From Camellia lanceoleosa (lineage: Eukaryota > Streptophyta > Magnoliopsida > Ericales > Theaceae): a DNA stretch of 64,000 nucleotides. The notes under the pieces are model-generated. The model was not told the DNA's origin, made no database searches, and saw only the letters and a list, made by a program, of their open reading frames with translations. How positions within the stretch are numbered: the first letter of the stretch is position 1; each line of letters starts with the position of its first letter. Shown here one piece after another: positions 1 to 11,020 of the stretch. Both the position numbers and the translations under genes were made by a program. Where the stretch lies: the NCBI GenBank assembly GCA_025200525.1, contig CM045758.1, positions 2,976,001 through 3,040,000 of the forward strand, written 5' to 3'.

Positions 1-2228
1 TAAAAGCCCAGACCTTGGCCGATTTTGTTGCTGAATTCTCACTTGGAACTTATCCTGTGTGCCCGGTAGAAATTGCCGCGGCAGATGAGGAGGTGAACGC
101 GAGCAAGACCAAGACACAACAACTTGGTGGAGTTAGCGACGCGAAATTTGCGCGCCCCACCAGAGTATCCTCAGTTTGTACAAGTCCACCGATCGCTGAT
201 GCGATAATGGAGTTAGATATCACCGACCAACCTGCTCCGTCCGGTACCGCATCCCCAAGAGGGGAAGACATGGAACTACTCAGCACAAAGCCTGCGGCCG
301 GCATAATACCGCAACCTGGTGATTCGCCTACGAACTTAGGCATTATAAATCAACTTGCTGAGTCCGGTGCAGAATCACCAAGGGGGGCTGAAGTGAAACC
401 AATCGGCGCCGAACTCGAAGCCGAGCAGCCGAGAAACCGTGATCCCATCAACTTTCGAGCCTCTCAGGACCCTTCAGAGTGTTAAAAGCTCTTTGTGGGG
501 GAGATGTGGAAACTTTTTGTTGATGGGGCCTCAAACCGTCACGGTGCCGGGCTAGGTATAGTTTTGATCTCGCCGGACGGCCTGACGATTGAACATTCTG
601 TCACCCTTGGCTTTCCAGCATCCAACAATGAGGCCGAGTATGAGGCGCTTTTGGCTGGGCTCAAGAGCGCGCTCCATATGCAAGCATCCGAGCTTATAGT
701 TTACAGTGATTCTCAGCTTGTGGTTAACTAAGTTTCTGGGGTTTACGAGGCAAAGGATAACAGAATGGCGAAGTACCATGCCCTGGTTAGTGACCACATC
801 AAGCAATTTCAGGCGATCAGAGTTCAGCAGATTGGCCGTGAAGAAAACAGCCGAGCACATGAGTTGGCAGGCCTTGCTTCCATGGTCGATAGTACATCTC
901 CTAACCCTCTTTTGATTGAATTCCTTCCGCAGCCCAGCATTGAGGAAGCCGGGCAGACGGATGTACTCTGCGCCGCGCTAGGTCCTTCATGGATGGATCC
1001 TATAATCCTGTTCCTCAGAGACCGGACTCTTCCAGCCAACAAGAAGGAAGCACATAAAGTGCGGGTGAAGTCAGAGCGGTTTTGGCTTTCTCCATCCGGT
1101 GTTTTATAAAAGAAATCCTTCACTGGTCCCTACCTAAAATGTGTGCACCCGAGCAGCGTCGAGGCCTTCTTGTACGAAATTCACGAAAGCATATATAGCA
1201 ATCACATAGGGGGGAGATCCTTGGCCTACCGAGCTATTTCGCAAGGCTACTGGTGGCCGTGCATGCAAGCCGACGCACAGAAATATGTTCGCAAATGTGA
1301 GAAGTGCCAGAAGTTTGCCCACCAGATCTACTAGTTGGCTAGGGAACTTCTCCCCCTCACCAGCCCTTGGCCCTTTGCGATGTGGGGGCTGGATATAGTG
1401 GGGCCGCTCCCCACCGCACCAGGCAACCGGAAGTTCTTCATCGCGGCCACAGACTACTTCACCAAATGGGTCGAAGCGGAGCCTTTGGCAACGATCAAGG
1501 AGAAAGACGTGAAGCGCTTTGTTTGGCAGAATGTGGTCACGCGGTTTGGCGTCCCCAAGATTTTGATCTCTGATAACGACACCCAGTTTGACAGTTGCCT
1601 ATTCATAGGATTTTGTGAAGATCTAAAGATTGAATTCTACAACTCTACTCCGGCTTACCTGCAGTCCAACGGTCAAGCCGAGGCATCCAACAAGACCATC
1701 CTGGATGGGTTGAAGAAAAGGCTTGAGAAAGCTAAGGGAAAGTGGGCCGAGGAACTCCCCAGTGTCCTTTGGGCATACCGCACAACCCCGCGACGATCTA
1801 CCGGGGAAACTCCATTTGCTTTGGCTTATGGCATGGAGGCGGTCATACCTTTGGAAGTTGGCATGCCCATCCTAAGGAGTGAAAGTTTTGAGCCCGAGCT
1901 GAACGCCGAGGTTGTCGCCCTGGAACTTGATCTAGTGGAAGAGCGTCGGGAAAAGGCCCTCATCCACGTGGCCACCTATCAACAGGAGCTTTTAAGAAAA
2001 TATAACAAAACCATGCACCCCAGACTGTTCAAAGTAGGTGATTGGGTGTTGAGGAAAGTTATGGGCAACACCCTGGTGCCAGGTGAGGGCAAGCTAGGGG
2101 CAAATTGGGAAGGACCCTACAAGATAACCGGTCTGGCGGGCAAGGGGGCATACCACTTGGAGGATCTGGATGGTAAAACAATACGCCGGCCATGGAATGC
2201 GGCCAACCTCAAACTGTATTATTTCTAG
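1..2228 (+). pseudogene. Retrotransposon pol: RNase H and integrase, broken by stop codons
   Basis: One reading frame runs through the whole stretch. It starts in the RT to RNase H linker (TLADFVAEFS), continues through a second RNase H domain ([10 protein letters not shown] near 505, [22 protein letters not shown]), the integrase zinc finger (two His and the pair CEKC, about 1180-1310) and the catalytic core. The acidic triad is visible: WGLDIVGPLP, then ISDNDTQF, then the Glu in GQAEASN. A GPY-type module (NWEGPYKIT) and the terminal residues NLKLYYF follow. Four in-frame stops (483-485, 729-731, 1107-1109, 1332-1334) interrupt it, but no frameshift was found. Integrase from 1335 to 2228 is uninterrupted for 297 codons. 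It is not expected to be functional. Confidence 0.9.
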
Positions 2229-2351
2229 CTTTAGCCTTCTTTTTGTGCAAAGGAATTTTTTGGCTTACACTTCAGAATGTAATTCTTTTTGTCAATATAT
2301 AGAAGTGTTTCTTCTTTGCTATAGCATTCAGATTGTTGTTTTGATGAAAGA

Positions 2352-2995
2352 ACCGAGATGTTTACTCCGGTTGGTAGAGTTGATGTTTTGTTCAACTCTC
2401 AAAATTAAACCGAGATGATTTATTCCGATTGAAAGAGTTAATGTCTTGTTCAGCTTAAGTACTCTCAACCGAGATGTTTACTCCGGTTGGCAGAGTTGAT
2501 GTTTTGTTCAACACTTAAAATTAAACCGAGATGATTTATTCCGGTTGAAAGAGTTGATGTCTTGTTTAGCTTAGGTATTCTCAACCGAGATGTTTATTCT
2601 GGTTGGCAGAGTTAATGTTTTGTTCAACTCTCAGAATTAAACCGAGATGATTTATTCCGGTTGAAAGAGCTGATGTCTTGTTTAGCTTAGGTACTCTCAA
2701 CCGAGATGTTTATTCCGGTTGGCAGAGTTGATGTTTTGTTCCACTCTCAGAATTAAACCAAGATGATTTATTCCGGTTAATAGAGTTGATGTTTTTGTTC
2801 AACTTAGGTATTCTTAACCGAGATGTTTATTCCGGTTGAGGGTGTTGATGTTTTGTTCAACTTAGTTCGTCTCAACCGAGATGATTATTCCGGTTGACAG
2901 ACCTGACGTTTTGCTCTATTCTGGGTGTACTACCAAGGTGATTTATTCCGGTGTTATGAGTTAATGAGATTTGTCCTGCCGAGATATTTTGTCCG
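2352..2995 (+). repeat. Tandem array, about 116-bp unit made of two related halves
   Basis: At least five units are recognisable by the motif CCGAGATGTTTA(T/C)TCCGGTTG at about 2352, 2469, 2584, 2700 and 2817. Each alternates with a diverged half-unit CCGAGATGATTTATTCCGGTTG about 58 bp later, so the 116-bp unit is itself a dimer. Later copies (2875, 2935, 2985) are shortened or eroded. The array begins about 120 bp after the pol stop. Tandem repeats between pol and the 3' LTR are known in Tat-lineage elements and have been proposed as a source of satellite DNA. There is no coding potential. Confidence 0.85.
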
Positions 2996-3130
2996 GTTAA
3001 CGTTACACGACTTTAGGACCATGCAAACACTTGGTGAAATTAGATCTCTTTCATTAATGAGAACAGTAGTACAAAAGGAGGGGCATAGAGCCCGGTTACA
3101 TATGCAAAAAAAAAAAAAAAAAGAAGCAAA

Positions 3131-6090
3131 CTAAGCTAAGGGGGATAGATTGGTGAATTCATCCTCAGTTGTCTCCAAATTGACTGTTGGAGATTGATTT
3201 TGTACATCGGTTAAAGTCTGGCCGGGCTGCTTTTGATCTTTGCGGTCCTCACCCTTGGCATCTGCCTCGGCCTCTTCTTCCTCTTCCAGCCCTTCCTCGG
3301 CTTCAGCTTGCAACGCGCTGAAGATGTCGTTGGCATATGGCACGAGGTAGGTCGGTAGGAAGGCAGACGGCGGAGTGGCAAACACGTCAGTGTCTGGACC
3401 TTGACCGAGATGTTCGCAAGTAGACTTCTAGCCGGCTTTGAAGTAATGTCTTGAGTCGCGAAGACTTGCTTCTTGTAGTTTTCCTCCGCTTCGTTGAAGC
3501 CAACGTTGTTAGCATCTTGGCAGTCTTTCTTCCTTGACTTCTTGAGCGCATCAAGCTCGGCTTGGAGCTCGTCCCTCTTCTTCTCGGCCGCGCCAAGCTG
3601 ACCGAACAACCTGTTGTTGTCAGCGTTGGCGACTTCAAGCGAGGACTTTGCTCTGCCAAGCTCGGTCTGAAGGCTTTGGACTTGGCTGGCGGTGTCACTC
3701 GCCTTTTGCCGAAGTCTGTGGATGCGTTCCATGACCAAGTGCTGCTTTTGGATGGCCTGCAAAGGAGAATTTGATCAGAGAAGAAACCGTGCAAACACTT
3801 GTGAAAATTTAAGTAGAAGATTGAGATTCTTACCCTGGTCATAGACTTCGCGGCTGATTTCACAAGCCGGGTGTCAGAAACGTGGTCGCTGCCAACTACG
3901 TCGCTCGGCAGCAACAGAGCTTTTCAGAGGTCGAAGGCAAGCAAGTGCTCCTTGTCGCCCTTGACAGAAGCATTTGCCTGGATTTCTTTGCCCCAGTGCT
4001 TCAGCTGCGGCCGCCATGCTGGAATGGGGTCGACCGTGTCGACAGGTTGCTCGGTTGTTAGCTCAGTAACTAGGTCGGCAGATGGATCTGCGCGAGATCT
4101 TTTGCTAGCACGGCGGGTTTCCTGTCTGGTTTGCCCAACGGCTGGAGATGCGAAGGCAACCACGGGGCTGCTAGATTGGTCGGCAGCTGGGGAACGTGTG
4201 ACGATGCTCGGTATCTCGGCTGAGGTTGCTGTGAGCAAATTTTTGATTCGGCTTCGTTTGGCCATCTCTTGTTCTTCTGTCAACCGGATTAGTGGAACGT
4301 CTGGCAAAGTTAGGTCTGGAGGAGGTGATGGAGCACGGAGAAAGTCTGTTACTTTACTCCGGCGTGAAGCTGAATATCTGTAAGTCGGGGTGTAACCGAG
4401 CAACTCGTTGCAATCCCGGTTTCTGTAGCGGAGCACGGTTCTGATGGCTTCAACGTTGGGATATTGGTAATTGGCTTGCAAGGCTTGAATTGCTGCAAAG
4501 GAGACAAGAAAAATTGTTAAGTACAGAATAGGGGTGAGCAGCGGATATACCGATCCGCCAAAACGGACCGAACCGAACCGATCCGCCGCATTTTGGACGG
4601 ATGCGCGATGACGAGCAGACGGTTGCGGATTGATTTTCTCCAATCCGCCAATTTGGCGGGCGGATGGCGGATTTGAGATTTCTTTGGCCGCAACTGAACC
4701 GCCAAACCGCCAAATCGCGAGCACCCCTAGTAATTTATAAGACTTTGTATTTTCAATTTGTTTAAATATTATGTTTGTGTTTTCAATTGAAAAAGAATTT
4801 AAATATTTTGTTGAAAAAAAGTTTTCAACTTGAATATATTTTTTGAATTGAAAAAAATAAACATATTATTTATCTATATTTTTTGGTTTTTAAATTTAGC
4901 TCTAAAAATAAAAAAATAATAAATAGAAAATATGATATATGTTGGTTGGTTTTTGTTTTCAAAAACATATGTAGATGTAACAATATAGAGACATACAATC
5001 TCTACTACTGCTCTATTCATGGTTTTGGTGGTTTGAATTATTATTATATTTTAAGAATCACATATTGTAATACTTTATGTGGATGAATCATGCTGTGATT
5101 GTAATATGTGGATGAAGCATGCAGTGATCGTGATATTCTATAGTTTCAAACTTTCTTTCTTTTGATAAGGCATACAGTGATTGTAATACTTTTTTAAGTC
5201 ATTGACTGTAATATATATATATATATATATTTTTTTTGAGGAAGTGCACAAGTTGAATTATGTTGAAAATTTATAAAATTTTAAACCGCCAAACTGATTC
5301 GCATCCATCCGCCAATCCGCTCAATCCACATCCGCCGGATTGGCGGACGGATGCGGATTGATTTTCTTCAATCCGCCAATCTGACGGACGGATGACGGAT
5401 TGGAAGTTCCGTAACCGCAACCAACCCGCGCCTACCCCTAGTACAGAATATTGAAGAAAGGTAGAATTGAGCAAATTAGCGCGGCTTACATGTGGAACTG
5501 AAGTTCTTGCTAATCGCCCAGCCCGGTACGTCGGCTGGTTCATAGTTGCCGAACACCTAGAAAAAGTCGTCGTCGTGAAGGTCTTTATCTGGGGTGCCGG
5601 TCACTATTTTCTCTTTCCCCGGTCGGATTTGTAAATAATATGCGAGGCCATCCCCGGTGTGCCCGAGTGTGTACTGCCTCAATATCTCGGCTAAACCTAA
5701 ATTAGTGCCTAGCCGGTTGTTAAGCTCGTGGACGCTGTTGATAATGCGGTAAGTGTTCGTTGACACTTGTGTGGGCGCAAGTTTAGTCCGGCGCAGAAAC
5801 TCGGTCATCAATGCGTTAACCGGGAAACGGAGGCCTTCTTCGACGATGGACAGCACGGTAAAGAGGCACTGGTCTAATCTGCCCTAGGGGGTTATTTGAA
5901 TTGGTGCAAGCTCAAGGTGGATGTCGGCCGGGATACCGTACTCCTCCCTGAATCCGGCCAGCGCAGCAGGAGTATCGACGAGGAAGCGGAATTTTCCTAT
6001 GTGAAACCGGCTAGGTTAGCTCGGCTGAGGAGGTTTGGCACTGTCTGGTGTATTGGTGGCAGCTCGATCTTTGGGAGCCTCAATATTTAG
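3131..6090 (-). pseudogene. Antisense spliced gene of the retrotransposon, Transposase_28-like plus coiled coil
   Basis: Three exons can be read on the minus strand with matching splice phases: about 6090-5490, 4492-3834 and 3756-3131. Exon 1 resembles the 'putative gypsy type transposon' domain (Pfam Transposase_28): GLRFPVNALMTEFLRRTKLAP, then a Gly-rich segment and DDDFF. Exon 2 is a Ser/Pro/charged linker (residues such as LTLPDVPLIRL). Exon 3 is a long coiled coil (VQSLQTELGRAKSSLEVANA...) with an acidic tail (EEGLEEEEEAEAD) ending near 3131. Introns have GTAAGC/TTTGCAG and GTAAGA/TTTGCAG borders. Decay is clear: TAG near 5883, TAG near 5555, TGA at 3924-3926 (an Arg codon by context, CGA to TGA) and a frameshift near 3385-3420. 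The start codon was not found. An antisense gene at this site is known for Grande-type elements; assignment here is inference. Confidence 0.7.
4529..5440. mobile_element. Non-autonomous hAT element, 912 bp, with perfect 8-bp TSD
   Basis: The element starts TAGGGGTGAGC and ends CCTACCCCTA, so the terminal inverted repeats read TAGGGGT. It is flanked on both sides by GTACAGAA (4521-4528 and 5441-5448), an exact 8-bp target duplication as expected for hAT elements. Subterminal regions are full of short copies of CCGCCAATCCGC in both orientations, likely transposase-binding sites. The core (4735-5275) is AT-rich and non-coding. A further hAT-like end (GCACCCCTA, near 4721-4729) lies inside, suggesting an internal duplication of the end. 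It lies in an intron of the antisense retrotransposon gene. Confidence 0.9.
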
Positions 6091-6099
6091 GCAGTGGTC

Positions 6100-7741
6100 C
6101 CCTTGGACTCTACAGGAAAAAGGATGGCAATGAATTGTAAGTGTGAGCGCGGTCGCGCAAAACGAGCTTGACTTTAGCTCGGTTATGAGAGTGCCAAACC
6201 ACCTCGGCTGTAAAGGCTAACCAAGGAGCTCGGTCGGCCAAGCGGACCAGATGTTAGCCCGGTCAAGCGGTCAGGTCCTTTTGTTATCCCGGTTTCGACT
6301 AAGGTTGGGACAAACAGGTTATTTGCTCGGTCAGATTGGCTTTTTGGATCAAATGAAGACCTGGAGCCCGGTCCGCCCCAGATTTTCAGTGTTCTTCAGG
6401 AAAAATGAAGAACACCATTCACAGTTGGAGGTTTAGGGTGGTTCTTAAGACTTATGCCCTAGAAACTATGTTTTAATGCCCTAATGTGTGAAATATCAAA
6501 GAAAATAACAACAAAAAAGGAGTTGAAGGACTTACCAGTGAAGGGCAGTGACTTCTTCTTCGAACACGAGCTCAAAAATGGCGAGAAAGGAAGAGGCAGC
6601 AGCTTTGGGACGCTTGAGATGGAAGATGGTCAGTAAGAATGAAATAGAGGGAGACGGGGCACGTATATAGCCCCAAATGCCGCCCAAATTTGAATTTCAT
6701 GCGACGGCTGGTTGGCTGCTTGAGGACCAATGGGGGGACGCCACATGTCCCCATTAATGGCAGCGTCAGAGTTGAAGAGACAAGGGGGGCCAGGTGAGGC
6801 GTCGACTGAGCAAGACGAAAAGACAGGAAAGTCAGATGGGGCGTTGACCGAGGAGGCGACCAGGCAAGTTTGAAGACAAGCATAACTAGCCCGGTTGCCG
6901 ATTAGTAAATTGAGGACCGAGGAGGTGCTATCCAGGTCGGAATAGGTAATCCCAGTCACGCTTCAGCGGACGGAATAAAGGGGCAATTGAGAGGGAGATT
7001 AACGATCTGAGATTGGGCCGTGGAATTAGCCGGACAGATTGGGCCGAGGTATTTGGCTCCGAGATTGGGCCGTGATCTTGCTCGGTAATGGCAAAGGCCT
7101 CGTGGAACCGAGCTACCTAATTTCGTTGGCACGGAGGCCGGTCAGGTTAAGGTTCAGTCAGGCAAGGGTTCCACGGCTCGCGCGTTGCTCGGTTGTAATA
7201 CACGCGCCCTTAGCCCGGCATGACCAGTGTGATCAATCTCCATCTCGGCTTCGCCGGAATGCAGTCGAGCACGGCTGGGAATGAGCCCGGTTATAGGAGC
7301 ACCACGACATCAGGTGCACTTGGGCTTGAAGTGCAGTATGGCCATTGATAGCCGAGGTAATGTTGCCCGGCTGCCAAGCTCCTAGTTGAGTGGGATGGCA
7401 GTTGGGTTAGGTGATGCTCAACAAGACTTGTGCTAACAGATGGGATAACAGAGCCACGTGTCGAGAGATCACTGGGAGTAGATTTGGGGCGCAGAGGGTA
7501 TATAAGCATGTCTACGCCTCCCATACGCGACGGACGAACACTCTGTAAGAAACTCTTACACTCAAACACTCTCCTCTCTCTCTCACTCTATCCCAAAGTG
7601 TATGCTAACTTGATCGTCGGAGGGGTTTTCCGGCCATACACCGCCGGGTAGCTCACTGCCGTTGTGCTTTCAAGTGATCGAACAGAAACAGAGCTTGGAG
7701 GAAAAGAGTACGGGCTTGCCGAAATATTTGCTCCCTGTACA
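6100..7741 (+). other. Probable 3' LTR and adjoining untranslated region
   Basis: No convincing reading frame was found here. The region is richer in G+C than the flanking DNA and shows LTR-like control signals near its end: a G-box, a TATA box, a CT-rich leader (7555-7600) and a terminal TGTACA. Three short copies of GATTGGGCCG lie at about 7012, 7037 and 7060. The 5' edge of the LTR cannot be fixed because the partner LTR is outside the window. Several purine-rich stretches (6514-6530, 6583-6600, 6777-6795) could be the polypurine tract. Confidence 0.55.
7455..7506 (+). promoter_or_regulatory. LTR promoter: G-box and TATA box
   Basis: CACGTG (7455-7460, in context GCCACGTGTC) lies about 40 bp upstream of TATATAAG (7499-7506). 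A CT-rich stretch follows 60-100 bp downstream. The spacing fits a plant RNA polymerase II promoter in the U3 part of the LTR. Activity is not shown; the extended G-box resembles an ABA-response element. Confidence 0.55.
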
Positions 7742-8278
7742 GATGTCAAAACATAAAATAAGTTACTGTAAAACAATTAAAAAAGTAATTCAAGTAGTAA
7801 ATCCAAATTTTAGAGGTTCTTTGAGAATATCATTGTTGTACATTTTTTTTTCTCTTGTGAGTTGTGATTATACAAAATAATGTAAGAAAAAAAGTAAAAT
7901 TTTATATATAAAATCACTATAAAATTTAAACGAAAAATCCATAATATAGTTTAATATGGAATTAGTATTGGGTATAGAATAATGCACGGGAAAATAAAAT
8001 AAAAATAAAAATAAAGAAATAGGTAATTTAGCATTAAAAAAAATCCTAATACCCTTAAAAGAATTAAGAAGAAAAAATGAGACGCAAAATTGATATTGAG
8101 TTTGTAGATTATCTCAATTTATTATGAAAAATAAATATTTATCAAATAAAGTCTATATAAAATAGGTAAAACTAGTATAATTTAAATTATATTTGAGTTT
8201 GTGTAAAACTCTATAGGTAATTAAGAAAATACATGCTGGCGTGACTCTCTTAGAAAAAAAAAAGTAAGCTCTTATATA
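7742..8278. other. AT-rich intergenic DNA, nothing recognised
   Basis: Very AT-rich sequence with poly(A) tracts between the retrotransposon end and the first repeat array. No gene, element end or RNA gene was seen. Confidence 0.6.
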
Positions 8279-9125
8279 GGGATGGAATATACATTCAATC
8301 TTTTTCTTTTATTTATTTATTTATTTTTCAAGTTCTTTTTTTGTTTTTAAGGTTAAACTAAATATATATTCAACTTTTTTTTTAAGATTCACAATCAAAA
8401 CTAAATATACATTTAATCTCTTTTCTTTTATTTATTTATTTATTTATTTTTTAGGTTTTTTTTTAAGATTAAACTAAATATATATTCAATCTTTTTCTTT
8501 TATTTTTTTTTTTTAAAGATTCACAACCAAAACTAAATATACATTCAATCTTTTTTCTTTTATTTATTTATATGTATTTTGAGGTTCACAACCTTTTTTT
8601 TTTTTTTTTAGATTCACGACCAAATCTAAATATACATTCAATCTTTTTTTTTTTATTTATTTATTTTTCATGTTCTTTTTTTTTTTTTTGAAGATTCACA
8701 ACCAAAACTAAATATACATTCAATCTTTTTTCTTTTATTTACTTATTTATTTTTCAAGTTCACAACCAACCTTTTTTTTTTTTAAATTCACAACAAAACT
8801 AAATATACATTCAATTTTTTTTTAAAGTTCACAACAAAAGCTAAATATACCTTCAATTTTCTTTCTTTCTTTTTAATATATTTAATGTTAACAACTTTTT
8901 TTCTAAGTTTCACAACAAAAGTGAATATACCTTCATTCTTCTTTTTTCTTTTTAATATATTTAATGTTAACAACTTTTTTTTTTAAAGGTTCAAAGCTAA
9001 ATATACCTTCAATCCTTTTTCTTTATTTTTAATATATTTAATGTTAACAACTTTTTTTTTAAGCTAAATATACCCTCAATCTTTTTTTTCTTTTTTAATA
9101 TATTTAATGTTAACAACTTTTTATA
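8279..9125 (-). repeat. Left arm of an inverted pair of AT-rich tandem arrays
   Basis: About 12 copies of a roughly 60-95 bp unit with the core CTAAATATACATTCAATC, followed by T-rich sequence, (TTTA)n and TTCACAACC. From about 8870 the unit changes to one containing ATATTTAATGTTAAC. The same unit occurs in reverse complement at 9909-11020. There is no coding potential. Confidence 0.85.
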
Positions 9126-9908
9126 TTTTTTATTTCAATTAATTGGCTTGAAATTGACGTGATTGCATATGATTGTAATCTTTTTGTTGGATTGTGAAGA
9201 ATGCTTCTATCACAACACTAATTTAGGAAAGTATGATGATCTTGTCTTACAACTAATTTTTCTTTTCTTGAATGATAAAATTTAATACCATAATAATTCA
9301 AAGTTTAAAATTGTCATTGACAATTATAAGAGACAATAATTTGATTAATTTCTTTCTAATATCAAAACAAAATTATTGTTTGTTTTTTTGGTTAAAAAAA
9401 TAATAGAACCAACACAAGTTTGTAATGATGAGTATGACTCGTTGGAAGAGTGATAACAAAATTTCCATTTCCAATATAAATAGAGTAAATTATGCCAATT
9501 TTTAAAATCAATTATGACTAAATTTCCGTTCAATTAAGCATTTTAACATTTTAAATTGATTCATGCCAGCGCTTTTATTACATAATGTTCACTTTTGAAT
9601 AATTGTATACAACTTAAATGAAAAATTGGTAAATTTAATCATAAATTTTTTCCTAATACCAAATCAAATAAATTATAGAACATTATGAGATTCTAATAAT
9701 TTATTTTATTTTATTTTTTCAAATGCTACAAAGAAAGATTTTAGGTTAATCTTATCAAAAGACTCATTGTTAGTGTAGTACTTATTCAATTTTATTTATT
9801 CTTTTTTTTTCAAAAAAGATGATTGAGTCCACTATTTTGAAAAATATTAAATTAAAATATGTTCTTTCAAAAATCAAATAGGGTTGAGCACTCAACCCAC
9901 CAAAATAA
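9126..9908. other. Spacer between the two inverted arrays
   Basis: About 780 bp of AT-rich single-copy-looking sequence. A short perfect hairpin, GGGTTGAG-CA-CTCAACCC (9883-9900), stands immediately before the right array. No gene was seen. Confidence 0.6.
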
Positions 9909-10604
9909 GGGATGTATATTTAGTTTTAGCCGTGAATCTTTAAAATAAAAAATAAATAAATAAAATTTGGTTGTGAACCTGAAAAAAATAAATAAATAAA
10001 AGAAAAAGATTGAATGAAAAAAAAAAAGTTGGTTAAAAATAAATAAATAAATAAAAAAAAAATTGAATGTATATTTAGTAGAAAAAGATTGAATGTATAT
10101 TTAGTTTTGATTGTGAATCTTAAAAAAAAAAAAAAAAAAAAAGAGGTTGGTTGTGAAAAAGTAAATAAATAAATAAAAGAAAAAAGATTGAATGTATATT
10201 TAGTTTTAAAAAAAAGTTAAATAAATAAATAAATAAAAGAAAAAGATTGAATGTATATTTAGAAAAAAAAGTTAAATAAATAAATAAATAAAAGAAAAAA
10301 GATTGAATGTATATTTAGTTTTTGTTGTGAATCTTAAAAAAAAAAAAAAAGTTGGTTGTGAACGAAAAATAAATAAATAAATAAATAAAAGAAAATAGAT
10401 TGAATGTATATTTAGTTTTGGTTGTGAATTTAAAATAAAAAAAAAAGTTTGTAAAAATAAATAAATAAAGAAAAGAAAAAGATTGAATGTATATTTAGTT
10501 TTGGTTGTGAATCTTAAAATAAAAAAATAAAAAAAGTTGGTTGTGAAAAAATAAATAAATAAATAAAAGAAAAAAGATTGAATGTATATTTAGTTTTGGT
10601 TGTG

Positions 10605-10649
<45 letters not shown>

Positions 10650-10777
10650 AAAAAAAAAATAAAAGAAAAAAGATTGAATGTATATTTAGTTTTGGTTGTA
10701 AATCTTAAAAAAAAATAAAAAATAAATAAATAAAAGAAAAAAGATTGAATGTATATTTAGTTTTGGTTGTGAATCTT

Positions 10778-10813
<36 letters not shown>

Positions 10814-11020
10814 AAATAAATAAATTGGTTGTGAACAAAATAAATAAATAAATAAAAGAAAAAAGATTGAATGTATATTTAGTTTTGGTTGTGAATCTTT
10901 AAAAAAAAGTTGGTTGTGAAACTAAAAAAAAATAAATAAATAAAAGAAAAGATTGAATGTATATTTAGTTTTGGTTGTGAATTAAAAAAGTGATTGTTAA
11001 CATTAAATATAAAAAATAAA
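9909..11020 (+). repeat. Right arm of an inverted pair of AT-rich tandem arrays
   Basis: About 13 copies of a unit with the core GATTGAATGTATATTTAG, usually followed by TTTTGGTTGTGAATCTT, an A-run and (AAAT)n. This is the reverse complement of the left-arm unit. The outer end (about 10990-11010) carries GTTAACATTAAATAT, matching the variant found in the left arm. Unit length varies because the A-runs and AAAT tracts expand and contract. Confidence 0.85.

Larger units (their letters stand above)
1..7741 (+). mobile_element. Ty3/gypsy (Tat-type) LTR retrotransposon, 3' part, degenerate
   Basis: The order seen is end of reverse transcriptase/RNase H, integrase, a tandem-repeat block, a spliced gene on the opposite strand, and an LTR-like region with a TATA box. 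The 5' half (gag, protease, most of RT, 5' LTR) lies outside the window. The 3' border is placed at about 7741, where GC-richer, codon-like sequence gives way abruptly to AT-rich DNA just after a ...TGTACA end. RNase H followed by an integrase with GPY module, 3' tandem repeats and an extra antisense gene are features known from the Tat lineage (Ogre, Grande, Retand, RIRE2-like). The lineage call is inference. The copy is dead: coding parts carry stops, and a hAT element is inserted in it. Confidence 0.85.

Noticed and set aside
50..343. Minus-strand open frame over pol
   Set aside because: Mirror of the retrotransposon frame, with no similarity to any known family.
6572..6959. Overlapping minus-strand frames in the LTR region
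   Set aside because: Composition is that of GC-richer non-coding LTR; no domain or start context. They were considered as a first exon of the antisense gene, but no splice link could be made.
8279..11020. CRISPR-like array
   Set aside because: Repeats are contiguous with no unique spacers of uniform size, in a plant nuclear genome.
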